DNA from: CBDCYS01 sp965226245
GTDB taxonomy: Bacteria; Acidobacteriota; Terriglobia; Bryobacterales; UBA6623
Length of the DNA stretch: 64,000 bases
Reading direction: 5' to 3'
Assembly: GCA_965226245.1 (NCBI GenBank)
Contig: CBDDCL010000015.1
Location: forward strand, 4,712,001-4,776,000
Within the stretch, counting starts at the first letter, position 1, and every line of letters begins with the position of its first letter. Made by a program: the position numbers and the translations under genes. A model generated the notes under the pieces. It was not told the DNA's origin, did no database searches, and saw nothing but the letters and a program-made list of their open reading frames with translations. This document shows, piece by piece, positions 1 to 8,787 of the stretch.

Positions 1-1438
1 CTCCGCCGCATTGAACTCCGTGCTCAGCGGCGCAAACGTCACCGCCAACTGAGCGGTACCCGGCGCCGGCAGATCGTTCTCCGTGTCAGGCACCCAGGCG
101 AACCACACCGGAACCACGCAGTCTTCATTGGTGATCGGATTATTGTCCTCAACTTCGTAAACGATTGACCCGAAACCACCGTCGATATCGACTAGAACCT
201 TGGTGGTCAGGCCCGCTGGGAACCCAAGATCCTCTAGGTCACCCGAGTCAGCAGCAGTGGCCGCGCTGCAGCCGTCACCGACCTCGTCGCACTCGAGTGC
301 ATGGATCCTGAGCTGATCAGCATCAGCAAAGTCCACAATCGCGGTGCCCGGATCGTCGTCTCTACAATCGATCCACTCATAAACGACGACACTCACGCCC
401 TCGGGAATATTGAAGAACCGCAGCAAGAAGCGCGTCGACTGCGAAGCGCCGCCGCCGGCCAGAGAACCTGGAGCGTAATAGCCCGCCTCAACCTGCGTGT
501 TGCCAGGCGTGAAGGTGGGCAAACCCAGAGTCTTGAAGGCAGTTGCGAAACCTTCGCTGATGGTGAAGTCGATGTGTGCGCTGTCCTCCTCGCACTGCAG
601 CCCGGCGACAACGTCATCCGGGTCGATATCCACCAGCAATCCCGTCAGAGGAATCGCCACGTTCAGCACGTTGTTGGAGACCGGGATCGTGTTGGGACCC
701 GTGATCGAAACAAAGGCCTGAATTTGCGAGAAAGGAACACCCTCGATGGCCGGCACGCCCAACTGCGAGGCGTTGCCGCGCATGCTGGTGATGCGGAGAA
801 CGGTGATGCCGGGGTTGCACTGTGAGACCAAGGGACCATCACGCGTCGCGGTCATCAACCCGCAGTCCATGGTCAAAGGGAAGGGTTCGGAGGGGCCGTT
901 GGGAACCGGGAAGTGAATCCCATTCCACTCAATACGAGTGGCCGACGCCAAGGTCCCAAACATCGGGTCCTGGAAGCGCTGATCGGGAGCCCCCGGGGCT
1001 GGAGAGCCGCCTGCGGCGGTGGTAGCACCAACCCCAGGACAGCTCGTGGTGTTGGCGGTTGCGCCGACACCCGTACCCGAGCCGCCAATGTTAACGGGGC
1101 CCGTGCAGTTGTTCTCATTGATGACCAGCACGGCGTCCGTGAGCGGGTCGGGATGAAGATTGTTGGTGACGTTCACGTTCAACGACACGCTGACGTTGGT
1201 GATCAAGTGACTGACTGGAGATCCGCCCACTATGGGCGCGACATTGGTGCACGTGAGGATAATGTCACCCACGAGCTCGGCGATCCCCTCCGCTCTAACG
1301 ATCGGGGGAACCGCTACGGAATTACACGTAATGACACCCAAGTCCGCGGGGGGGGGCTTGGGCGCTTGCTACACCGGTACTCAACAGGGTCATCAAGACC
1401 AGTGCAGCTACTACAGAAAGCTTTTTAGAAGCTGCCAT
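1..1438 (-). CDS. secreted protein of unknown function, frameshifted at a G9 tract and cut by the window edge
   Basis: Read on the minus strand, an ATG at 1436-1438 follows an AAGGAG ribosome site (1446-1451) and opens a clear signal peptide (MAASKK, a hydrophobic stretch LSVVAALVLMTLLS, then ASAQA). Directly after it lies a run of nine G on the plus strand (1348-1356). With nine bases the frame stops after about 40 codons; with one base fewer it stays open from ITCNSVAVPP to the window edge, with a consistent protein-like composition (for example EWNGIHFPVP, DIDGGFGSIVYEVEDN). The mature part is rich in Val, Thr, Pro and paired Cys, as expected of an extracellular beta-rich protein. I do not recognise the family with certainty; similar secreted proteins occur as paralogues in Acidobacteriota. 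The frameshift is either an assembly error in the homopolymer or a real phase-variation switch. Confidence 0.6.
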
Positions 1439-1697
1439 TGATTCTCTCCTTCTTATCCACAAGAGGTTGGATTGATTCCAACAAGGTTTGATCCACACGG
1501 AACAACTTTTTTACTGCTTCATCTTCAACCTGGACAGTCAGCCCGCGGCGCGATGCGAGTCACCCCGCGGGGCCGTAATCGGTGGGAACAACCTCCGCCA
1601 GCCCGTGGTCGTTACCGGCTGGCATCGACAGTTCAGAACTGGGAACAACATTGGCAATAGAACCCACCGCCGCACAGGAATAGTACAACTCTTCAAC

Positions 1698-1726
1698 TTT
1701 TAGCACACTCAAAAGTACTGTGTCAA
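1698..1726 (-). promoter_or_regulatory. sigma-70-like promoter for the secreted protein at 1-1438
   Basis: On the minus strand TTGACA (plus 1721-1726) is followed after 17 bases by CTAAAA (plus 1698-1703). It points at the gene starting at 1438 and would leave a leader of roughly 250 bases, which has no other recognisable feature. The -35 box is perfect; the -10 box is weak. Confidence 0.4.
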
Positions 1727-1802
1727 GCCCTCAAACCAGCAAAATTGCTAAGGCCATGTTAAAAGACTTCACATCAAAAATCAACCGTGTGGGCCGCGGC
1801 AG

Positions 1803-3415
1803 TGTCAAGAGGCGATAGAAATGTCCCCGGCGGTAGGGCGATAGAAATGTCCCCTTCGTTTTGTTGTTTGTAAGTCCGTAAGAGATAATCGTCGTCGTCG
1901 GGGCTGTGGGAATGTGGAAATCGCGTCAGCGATTTCCAAGGGACGGTGGGAAGGGTGGGAAACCTGTCGTTGCGATGCGAACCCTCTGCGCTGCTCGCTG
2001 AGGTTTTCCACGCTTTCCATCCGTCCCGTCATTTCCATAGCCCTGCCTTTTTTATGTCGTCGCCGCACGTTTTTTCGACCGCAGCGACTTACGCCAAGGG
2101 TGGTCCGCCGCCGGCTTGGGCCGCTGCCGGGCCGCTTGTTGTTTCGGCTTGGGGCGCGGCTTCGGCTCGGGCCACGTGATCTCTTCAAAGGCCACCGCTC
2201 GGCCTTCGTGGATCACCTGCAACTCGCCCTGGCGCGCTTGCTGCACGGTGACTCTCCCCCCCGCCCCCAGAGCCTGATTGCGCTTCGGTTTCAACTGTAA
2301 GAAGCGGTTCTCGAAACGGACCACCCGATCGTTGGAGACGACTCGCTCGGCCTCCAAGCAGAACACCCACTTTAAGTCCAGACGCTTGGGCGGGCGCTGA
2401 TGAAAGTCCGCTTCCGCCGCTGGCTCGCAGACAAATTTGGCGTTGTGTTCCCCCAGATATTGCTCGCCGAGATAGCGGTTCGCCGCCTCGTAATCGCAGA
2501 TACCTTGCAGTCGCATCTTCTTGATCAGGCGGTCTTGATGGGTGCCGTGATGCCGCTCCACGCGGCCCTTGGCTTGCGGCGACGATGCCGCGATGATGCG
2601 GATCCCCAGCTTGGCGCACATGCGCCCGAACTGCGTCTCGGGCTCGATGCCTTCCAGCGCTTCGCGCGACGTCGGCTGGCGCTTGTAGACGTTCTTCCAG
2701 TCGCAATACAACGCCTTCGGAACGCCGTATTGACGCACCCAGGCTTCGAGCAGATCGGCCGCCGCCCAAGTTGTCTCTTCGCTCGAGAAGCGGCACAGCG
2801 CCCGGCCGCTCGCATCGTCGACGAAGTTCATCAGGCAACCTTTCGGGCCGCGATCTTCGAGCCATCGGTGGTGCGAGCCGTCGACCTGGATCAGCTCCCC
2901 GAAGTGCGCTTTGCGCTGCCGCCGCTGGCGATGCGGCTGGCGCTTGCGGCGGCGGCTCCACAGACCCTCGGCGAGCATCCAGAGCCGCAGTGCCCGCACC
3001 GATACTTGCAGATCGTGGTCCTTTCGCAAATGCTCGGCCGCCAGAGTAGGCCCGAAGCGCTCGTGCGGTTCGCCGGAGTAGTTCTCGCGCACCAGTTGCA
3101 GCACTCGCTTGCGAACTTCCGCTGGCTTGGCCCGGTTCGATACCCGGCCCACGTTGCCGTGCTTCAATGCTTTTGTCCCTCCCGCGCTGTAGCGCTTCCA
3201 GATCCGCTTGCTCTGGCGGTAACTGATGTCGAGCACCTGCGCCGCCTCGCTCAGCTTTAACTCGCCTCGCTTCACCCGGCCCAGCACCTCGCCCCGTCTC
3301 AATTCCTTGTCGTTCATCCATGTCCTCTCCAATCTCGGCTCCTCCTTTCTGGAGCCTTAGATTAGGGGACATTTCTATCGCCCTCTCAAGGGGACATTAT
3401 CATCGCCCTTCAACA
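1803..3415. mobile_element. IS1202-like (ISNCY group) insertion sequence
   Basis: Both ends carry related inverted repeats beginning TGT: left TGTCAAGAGGCGATAGAAAT, right (reverse complement) TGTTGAAGGGCGATGATAAT, each followed by GTCCCC. A second copy of the GGCGATAGAAATGTCCCC motif lies just inside each end. The 18-bp sequence CCGTGTGGGCCGCGGCAG occurs immediately outside both ends (1785-1802 and 3416-3433), which is a long target-site duplication as known for the IS1202 group. The element is 1613 bp and holds one transposase gene on the minus strand. Confidence 0.85.
2052..3317 (-). CDS. ISNCY/IS1202-group DDE transposase
   Basis: About 421 residues. An N-terminal helix-turn-helix (ELKLSEAAQVLDISYRQSKR) is followed by an RNase-H-like integrase core with candidate acidic residues in VDGSHHRW, CDWKNVY and KGRVERHHGT, in the order Asp-Asp-Glu. 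The C-terminal 50 residues are strongly basic and Pro-rich (PEPKPRPKPKQQ), possibly a DNA-binding tail. I chose the ATG at 3315-3317 because GGAGAGG lies six bases upstream; a TTG five codons earlier is in frame but lacks a better site. The gene appears intact and almost fills the element, so it may still be active. Confidence 0.85.
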   Translation of the reverse strand: MNDKELRRGEVLGRVKRGELKLSEAAQVLDISYRQSKRIWKRYSAGGTKALKHGNVGRVSNRAKPAEVRKRVLQLVRENYSGEPHERFGPTLAAEHLRKDHDLQVSVRALRLWMLAEGLWSRRRKRQPHRQRRQRKAHFGELIQVDGSHHRWLEDRGPKGCLMNFVDDASGRALCRFSSEETTWAAADLLEAWVRQYGVPKALYCDWKNVYKRQPTSREALEGIEPETQFGRMCAKLGIRIIAASSPQAKGRVERHHGTHQDRLIKKMRLQGICDYEAANRYLGEQYLGEHNAKFVCEPAAEADFHQRPPKRLDLKWVFCLEAERVVSNDRVVRFENRFLQLKPKRNQALGAGGRVTVQQARQGELQVIHEGRAVAFEEITWPEPKPRPKPKQQAARQRPKPAADHPWRKSLRSKKRAATT

Positions 3416-3418
3416 CCG

Positions 3419-3462
3419 TGTGGGCCGCGGCAGCCGCGGCAGAGATCACGCCGCGGCCCACA
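3419..3462. repeat. GC-rich hairpin at the IS1202-like target site
   Basis: TGTGGGCCGCGGC (3419-3431) pairs perfectly with GCCGCGGCCCACA (3450-3462) around an 18-base loop. The left arm is part of the 18-bp duplication made by the insertion sequence, so the element inserted at a pre-existing hairpin. There is no T tract, so it is not a typical intrinsic terminator. Confidence 0.6.
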
Positions 3463-3698
3463 TTCCGATCTTACTGATCCAGAGCTTCGCCGGAGAACCG
3501 TCGTTCTGGCGGCGACGAGCAGGTTGAATGGGCTGCATTAATACTGGCCCCGGAGCGCAAGCCCAGGGGAAATCAGTCTCTCGAAACTACGTGGTCTTCC
3601 GGTCCTCGGCCGCCAGGGGCGGCCGAGCACTGGAGTTTCTACATTCTGAAGATGAATTGGACAGGCATCTCTGCCCGCCACGGCGTTGGCGTCAAACC

Positions 3699-3766
3699 GA
3701 GCCGCGCGCGTCAGCAAGCGGTTGCGGGACAGACCAGCGGCAACCGCTTGCTGACGCGCGCGGCTC
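3699..3766. repeat. perfect 27-bp palindrome, 14-base loop
   Basis: GAGCCGCGCGCGTCAGCAAG with seven more bases (3699-3725) is repeated exactly in reverse complement at 3740-3766. It lies in a gene-free region and resembles, in its GAGCCGCG end, the larger palindrome at 50877-51000. It is probably a small palindromic mobile repeat rather than a gene-specific regulator. Confidence 0.65.
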
Positions 3767-3779
3767 CTGACCCTGCATT

Positions 3780-4335
3780 ATGCTTGGCAAAGCGGCAGGC
3801 CGGGATGTCAGTGGCCACGGCCTGGCGAAGTGATGGAAACAAAGAGGTTGCCGGTTGAGGTATAAATTTTCTTTACAAAATGTCCGGAAATGGCAGAGAA
3901 TGGCAGAATATGGCAGGATCTGGGCCATTTTCGACGCCTCGTCATGGTGTCAACCGATAATGTTTTTGTTTTCAGTGCCTGGGGTTGCAGGCGGCGGCGG
4001 GACCGTGGCAGGTTCCCTAGCAAAAGCGACAGGTTTTCTTGCGGATTTGAGGGTTTTCTTGTCGCTCGCCACAAGGCTGGCGGATTGGCGGCAACTCGGG
4101 TGGACGGCCACTGCCAGCTAAGACATGTCGCCAGGAATGGCGACACGGCACGTCTGGAGACGTGCGCCACATCGGCTTGTCGCCAGCTTGCTTGTTTCCA
4201 GCTTTGCCTCGCGGGCTGGTCCGCTACTGGATACCGTTCTCATTGTAGCAGGCGGGGTCCGGTTTGTTGGCTCGCAAGGCGGGGCGAGTGGGGTCTAAGT
4301 GCTTGAAGAAACAGGGCCGCGGGAATATTTTGACG
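3780..4335 (+). repeat. dispersed repeat family A, copy 1 (inverted relative to copies 2 and 3)
   Basis: This stretch matches, in reverse complement, the sequences at about 25212-25990 and 53401-54065. Shared landmarks are TTTCTTTACAAAATGTC, GGCAACTCGGGTGGACGGCC, GGCACGTCTGGAGACGTGC (palindromic) and CATTGTAGCAGGCGGGG. No open frame is conserved between copies, so it looks non-coding. Boundaries are approximate because copy 1 has lost an internal segment. The rest of 3434-4443 holds only short hairpins (for example CTCGGCCGCC/GGCGGCCGAG around 3607-3629) and no convincing gene. Confidence 0.6.
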
Positions 4336-4443
4336 GTTGGTTACCGGAAGCAGGGTTTTGGGGCTGGAAGCCAGAGGCGTGGTTCGGGCGGCGGACCGCA
4401 AGCCCGGGAAATGAACCTGCTCAGCTGCACGAGCCTTGCGGAG

Positions 4444-6918
4444 TCAGTTTCTCATCAGCTTACGAAGCGACTTTAGCCTTGATCGAAGTTCCTCACTGGC
4501 CGAAATCAGTTCGTGCTCGTCATAGATCACCCGAGGGGTGAACAACACGATGAGTTCCGTTTTGGCCCGGGACACACTGGTTGAACCGAAAGCCGCCCCG
4601 ATGAACGGGATCTTACCCAAGAAAGGTACCCGGCTTTGTTGAAAGATGTTGGACTCCTGGATGATGCCGCCAATGGCGACGGTAGCGCCGTCCTCAACGG
4701 TAATCTGAGTCGAGACGTTGCGGCGGTCGATCGTCGGTGACTGAATGGCGCCGGTGGGCGCCAACGGGTTGCTGACTTCCTGATCAATGAACAGGGTCAC
4801 AATCCCGGAGGCGTTAATGCTGGCCGTGATGGAGAGCGTGATACCCGTCTGCACGCTGCTAATGGTGTTGGCGAAAAGCGTCGAGCCACCGACTTGCGCT
4901 CCCGCGGATAATCCCTGACTCGCCAGAACCGGAATCGCCTGGCCCACCGTAATCGAAGCCGGGATGTTGTTGGTTGCGATCAGCGAAGGAGCCGAGATAA
5001 TGCGGGTTTTGCCGTTGTCCTGGCTCGCGACCAGGAAAGCGGCCAGCTCTCGTGTGTTACCGATCAGCGCGCCGATGGAGAGACTCACGCGGCCCACGGA
5101 GTCAAATCCTCCGGTGAGTTTTCTTCCGTTAGAGCCGCCGCCTCTTTCTCGCAGGAAAGCGGACACCCCGTTGGTCAGGGCGCCGGAAAGCGACACTTCA
5201 TAGATCTGAGCGTCGATCAAGACCTGCCGCGGGGGAAAATCAAGCTGTTCCAGGGTCTTACGGATGACTTGCCACTCCTGAGCGGTCGACTGCACGACGA
5301 TGAGGTTGTTGATCATATCGGGGACGATGCGAATCCCGCCCACGGTTTGATCCGCTCCAACGCCGGCTTCCGCGCCGAGCAAGGCGCCCGTCTGATCCGT
5401 TACGGCGCCCGCCCCCGGCAGGGGAGCTATCCCTGGCCCATACCCTGTCTGCCCGGGAAGCTGAATGAACCCGCCACGCCCGCCACCGCCGCCGTAGCCG
5501 CCCCTGCCGCCGCCGCGGCCACCGTAACCACCGCCATAACCGCCCCCGCCATAACCGCCCCCGCCATAACCGCCCCCGCCATAACCGCCCCCGCCATAAC
5601 CGCCCCCGCCATAACCGCCCCCGCCGTAGCCGCCACCAAACCCGCCGTAGCCTCCGCCGTAACCACCACCGCCATAACCGCCACCGCCATAACCGCCACC
5701 ACCGTAGCCGCCACCACCGTAGCCGCCACCACCGTAGCCGCCACCATAACCGCCGTAGCCGCCAAACCCGAATCCGTAAAGGGACAAGAGCGTGGACGCA
5801 AGGTTGCCGGCCAGACCGTACTGGACGCGGTAGATGAAGTTCTGGATGCCGCCGATGGTAATCGGCTTGTCGAGCCTCTCAACCCACTTATAGACTTCCT
5901 CAAACATGCGTTCGTTGGCGCTTACGGCCAGGATCGAATTGATGCGCTGAATCGCAACGAAGCGCACCGGCGACTGCTGCTGGTCCAGTGAAAAGGCCGA
6001 GAAAATGCTCGTCAGCTCCATGGAAAGTGTCGTCGCCAATCCGTTCTTGACCTCAATCAGGCGCATGCCCTGATCGGCCATTTGTTCGGTGTCGAACAGC
6101 TCGATCAGCTCCATCGTGCGGCGCATGTTGCGGCTGTTGTCGAGAACGATCAAGATGTTAGCCTGGGCCACCACCATCGACTTCGCGCCTTCGCCCAGGA
6201 AAGGCTCAAGGACGTCGGCCAGATCCGTGGCCAGCGTGTAACGCAGCCGAATGGCGTTCAACACCATTCGCTCGTCATCGGGCAGATTGTCCCGCGCGTC
6301 CACCTGCGGGCTGATCGGCAATCGCGCAGCCCCGTCCGCGGGCACGATGCGATAGAGATTGCCCACTTTGACCGCAACCACGCCGTTGATGCGAAGGATC
6401 GTCTCAAACAAAGGAAACAGATCTTCGCGCTGGAGGGTTCCATAGGTATTGATCGTCACCGTGCCGTCGGACACGCTGGGATCGAGAATGTAGTTGATTT
6501 TGAGCTGACGCGCCAGAATGTCAACGACTTCAAACAAGCTGGCTCCCCGGAAGTTGCGGAATGAGATGCCGCCTGATGGTGTGGGCGTCGCCTGCCCTTG
6601 CGGCTGAGCTTGCTCCGCTTCAGCTTGCTCCGCTTCAGCTTGCCCGACTTCAGCTTGCTCCGCCTGAGGCTGGCCCTGGGCCGCTTGCGGGTCGGGAGCG
6701 CCCGCCGCCGGGGTCGGCTGCGCGGGTTGCTGTGCTGCTGCCGGGTCCGCCGGCAGCGCCTGGGGCTCTTGTGGCGCGGGCGGCTGCGCGGCTTGGCCAT
6801 CGGGCTGGGCAGCCGCATCAGCGGATGGGGCTTCCTGATCCGGCTTGGGGGGCGCTTGCTGCGCGCCTGGTGTCAGGGCCGGCACGAAGAACATCAAGAA
6901 AATGACGATAGTTCGCAT
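4444..6918 (-). CDS. gspD: type II secretion secretin GspD with a Gly-Tyr repeat insert
   Basis: An outer-membrane secretin of 824 residues that should form the exit channel of the secretion machine. Order: signal peptide (MRTIVIFLMFFVPAL); a low-complexity Gln/Ala/Pro/Glu region to about residue 112; an N0/STN-like domain (GGISFRNFRGASLFEVVDIL, about 116-200); two further N domains to about 375; a Gly-Tyr repeat at about 382-483; then the C-terminal secretin barrel domain with VPFLGKIPFIGAAFGS and the conserved end TELIVLFTPRVI. The Gly-Tyr block replaces the short Ser/Gly linker usual in this family. It is the last gene of the minus-strand secretion cluster, 21 bases after the small secreted protein at 6940-7389. 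The start ATG has AGGAAC upstream. Identification is firm; whether the substrate is a pseudopilus or type IV pilus system rests on the neighbours. Confidence 0.92.
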   Translation of the reverse strand: MRTIVIFLMFFVPALTPGAQQAPPKPDQEAPSADAAAQPDGQAAQPPAPQEPQALPADPAAAQQPAQPTPAAGAPDPQAAQGQPQAEQAEVGQAEAEQAEAEQAQPQGQATPTPSGGISFRNFRGASLFEVVDILARQLKINYILDPSVSDGTVTINTYGTLQREDLFPLFETILRINGVVAVKVGNLYRIVPADGAARLPISPQVDARDNLPDDERMVLNAIRLRYTLATDLADVLEPFLGEGAKSMVVAQANILIVLDNSRNMRRTMELIELFDTEQMADQGMRLIEVKNGLATTLSMELTSIFSAFSLDQQQSPVRFVAIQRINSILAVSANERMFEEVYKWVERLDKPITIGGIQNFIYRVQYGLAGNLASTLLSLYGFGFGGYGGYGGGYGGGGYGGGGYGGGGYGGGGYGGGGYGGGYGGFGGGYGGGGYGGGGYGGGGYGGGGYGGGGYGGGGYGGGYGGRGGGRGGYGGGGGRGGFIQLPGQTGYGPGIAPLPGAGAVTDQTGALLGAEAGVGADQTVGGIRIVPDMINNLIVVQSTAQEWQVIRKTLEQLDFPPRQVLIDAQIYEVSLSGALTNGVSAFLRERGGGSNGRKLTGGFDSVGRVSLSIGALIGNTRELAAFLVASQDNGKTRIISAPSLIATNNIPASITVGQAIPVLASQGLSAGAQVGGSTLFANTISSVQTGITLSITASINASGIVTLFIDQEVSNPLAPTGAIQSPTIDRRNVSTQITVEDGATVAIGGIIQESNIFQQSRVPFLGKIPFIGAAFGSTSVSRAKTELIVLFTPRVIYDEHELISASEELRSRLKSLRKLMRN
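5470..5775 (-). repeat. tandem repeat coding for (GGYGG)n in gspD
   Basis: About 20 tandem units of roughly 15 bp (plus strand CCGCCATAACCGCCC and variants such as CCGTAGCCGCCACCA) encode Gly-Gly-Tyr-Gly-Gly units, ending in an Arg-containing part (GGRGGGRGGYGGGGGRGG). The identical run of units in the middle suggests slippage or unequal crossing-over. Confidence 0.85.
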
Positions 6919-6939
6919 TATGTTCCTAAAACAACGTTC

Positions 6940-7389
6940 TCAGCGTTCAATTCGATGGCGGCTCGAGCCCGTGCGCGATTTCCCCGCCTTCTTCTGGAAA
7001 CTTTTCGGGGAGTCCTGCTTGTCGGGCTTCCCCGCCTGATGTCTCTCCTGCTGGCGCTGGAGCATCTTCTTCTCAACGTCGGACAACTGTTCTCTCTGCC
7101 TCTTCCATACTTGCTTTCCAAAGGGCGTGCTGCGGCGGAAGATGATCGTATCACCCTGTTCCTCGACCTCAACAAAGCGGCCCACGTCCGGCTCCGCCGA
7201 CTTCTTGGCCGGCCCCTGCTTCATCTGGCCGAACGGCGTCTGCTTCATGTATTCGCCGTCTTTGAGTGATTGCTTTTGAGCAGCCTTGTTGTTTTCCTTC
7301 TTCGCGGGGGCGTCCTTCAGCTCCGCCCCGGCCGAGAGGGCGAAAGCGAGCACAACACAAAAAAGTCGCGCTTGACGAATCATCATCAT
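6940..7389 (-). CDS. small secreted basic protein with TPFG motifs
   Basis: 149 residues: three consecutive Met codons, a signal peptide (IRQARLFCVVLAFALSAGAE), then a highly charged Lys/Gln-rich protein. It contains KQTPFGQMKQ near residue 50 and RSTPFGKQVWKRQ near residue 88, plus a predicted coiled helix (REQLSDVEKKMLQRQQERHQ). The same TPFG motif ends the preceding GspC-like protein. An AAGGAG site precedes the ATG cluster. Lying between that gene and gspD, it may be an accessory or pilotin-like partner of the secretin; this role is inferred from position only. No named family recognised. Confidence 0.65.
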   Translation of the reverse strand: MMMIRQARLFCVVLAFALSAGAELKDAPAKKENNKAAQKQSLKDGEYMKQTPFGQMKQGPAKKSAEPDVGRFVEVEEQGDTIIFRRSTPFGKQVWKRQREQLSDVEKKMLQRQQERHQAGKPDKQDSPKSFQKKAGKSRTGSSRHRIER

Positions 7390-7401
7390 GATCTCCTTGG
7401 A

Positions 7402-8157
7402 CTACTGCTGCTTCTTCTCCCACCAATGCTGCTCCCCGAACGGCGTCTGTCGGACTCTCCGTGTATAACCGTCCGACTCGGCGCCGTCGGGAACGCCGTC
7501 GGCGGGGTCAGCGGAGCGACGTCCGGTTTGGCCACTCAGCGGCGGGCCTATGTAGTACTTCGTGCTAACGCTCTTTGATCTATCGCTGCCGAGCCGGGTG
7601 CTGGACTTTGCCGCGGGCCGCCGCTCGGAGGCTCGAGCTTGGACTCGCCGTTTGGGATTGGGTTCGGCTCCGTCCGCGCCATTTAGCTCGGCCTCGGTGG
7701 CTTCGAATCGCTGCCCATGCCATTCGAGAGTGAGGGTTTCGCCCTGAGCCGCTACAAACGTAAAATCCCCTACCTTCTCGCCTACCGTAACCGGTCGCGG
7801 CGACCCTTTGGCGCTAGCAGCCATCATCGCGATGGGCCCGTCACCCAGATCCATCAGTCCCACTAGAAGTGGCAAGGCCGGCCTCTGTTCGATCTCCACG
7901 GCCGGCACCTCGACTTCGACAACGGGATTCCGGTCTTGCGAGAACAGCAGACGATCGACAACAGGCATGTAGTCGCGCTGGCGCACCCTTGGCGGAGAAG
8001 CCGGAGCCGGATAGGCCGGCGCCTCTTTCGGAGGCATCGGATCGAGAAGAAGGGCGTATCGCTGTTGAGCGCCCCGCACGTGACGAACCAGCTCCGCCAC
8101 GCCCAGGATCAGCAGGCCCAGCAACATGACGTTGATCAGCAGAAGCTTTCGGCTCAT
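7402..8157 (-). CDS. GspC-like inner-membrane secretion protein with C-terminal TPFG motif
   Basis: 251 residues. A short cytoplasmic start and one membrane helix (LLLINVMLLGLLILGVAEL, about 5-23) are followed by a Pro-rich linker, then an HR-like domain (PLLVGLMDLGDGPIAMMA, VTVGEKVGDFTFVAAQGETL, LEWHGQRFEA) typical of GspC/PilP-like proteins that bridge the inner-membrane platform to the secretin. The C-terminal part is basic and disordered and ends RQTPFGEQHWWEKKQQ. Its ATG overlaps the stop of gspM by four bases, so translation is probably coupled. The family assignment rests on topology, HR-like pattern and location between gspM and gspD. Confidence 0.6.
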   Translation of the reverse strand: MSRKLLLINVMLLGLLILGVAELVRHVRGAQQRYALLLDPMPPKEAPAYPAPASPPRVRQRDYMPVVDRLLFSQDRNPVVEVEVPAVEIEQRPALPLLVGLMDLGDGPIAMMAASAKGSPRPVTVGEKVGDFTFVAAQGETLTLEWHGQRFEATEAELNGADGAEPNPKRRVQARASERRPAAKSSTRLGSDRSKSVSTKYYIGPPLSGQTGRRSADPADGVPDGAESDGYTRRVRQTPFGEQHWWEKKQQ

Positions 8158-8756
8158 AGCGTCGCTCCGATCGAAGCGGTTGATCGGACAAGCTCCGGGG
8201 TGCGCGAGGCGGGCAAGTATCCCGAAACCGCAACCTGAACGCGAACAGATTTGGTTTCCCGGTTGCCCGGGTTGAGTTGAATTCGCCGCGTGGAAAGCAA
8301 CTGAGGGACATTCGCCACCGCCGCCATCCAGTTCACGAACTGCTCAATCTGGCACTCGAAGTCCACGGTTAAGGGGACCTGAGCGTAGTCTTCCCCCTCG
8401 AGAGCGACGTTCCCAAACCGCGAACCACGCATGGCAATGCCCTCGGCCGTTAGCAGATCTTCCACAAGCTGTCTCATCTCGGCCTTGGCAAGCGCCGCAT
8501 TCTCAGACGCCAACAGCCGCTTCTCGATCTCCGCCAGCGCTCTTGCGGTCGCCTGCGCCTCCGCGTCCACCAGCGGTTTGCGGCGCGCCTTGACTTGCGC
8601 CAGGCGAAACGCTTGCTCAACTCCTTCTACCGTGCCGGCGTCAGCAGAGGGTGAACCCGGCGCAGGCAAAATGAAATCAGACTGCAGAATCACGAAAAGG
8701 ACCAGCGCGACGCCCAGTGCGATCAACGCTTTTCGCTCTCTGCTCTGAATTTGCAT
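8154..8756 (-). CDS. gspM: GspM/PilO-like pseudopilus assembly protein
   Basis: 200 residues with an N-terminal membrane helix (ALIALGVALVLFVIL, about 10-24), a coiled-coil stretch (ARALAEIEKRLLASENAALAKAEMRQ) and a C-terminal ferredoxin-like domain (VPLTVDFECQIEQFVNWMAAV) as in GspM and PilO. It would partner GspL in the inner-membrane assembly platform. It follows gspL by 31 bases and overlaps the next gene. Confidence 0.75.
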   Translation of the reverse strand: MQIQSRERKALIALGVALVLFVILQSDFILPAPGSPSADAGTVEGVEQAFRLAQVKARRKPLVDAEAQATARALAEIEKRLLASENAALAKAEMRQLVEDLLTAEGIAMRGSRFGNVALEGEDYAQVPLTVDFECQIEQFVNWMAAVANVPQLLSTRRIQLNPGNRETKSVRVQVAVSGYLPASRTPELVRSTASIGATL

Positions 8757-8787
8757 ATCCTTATCAATTCCGCATCAACTCCGCCGG

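Noticed and set aside
301..1428. Plus-strand open frames of 174 and 171 codons
   Set aside because: They run antisense to a protein with a clear signal peptide and ribosome site on the minus strand; their translations are Arg/His-rich without domain character.
2185..3372. 395-codon minus-strand frame overlapping the transposase
   Set aside because: Alternative frame of the IS1202-type transposase; Arg/Gly/Ala-rich translation with no domain.
5470..5775. CCGCCATAACC repeats as a non-coding minisatellite
   Set aside because: They stay in frame within gspD and encode regular Gly-Tyr units, so they are coding.
5269..5991. 240-codon plus-strand frame with Ala/Thr/Ile repeats
   Set aside because: Antisense of the Gly-Tyr repeat of gspD; repeat periodicity keeps several frames open.
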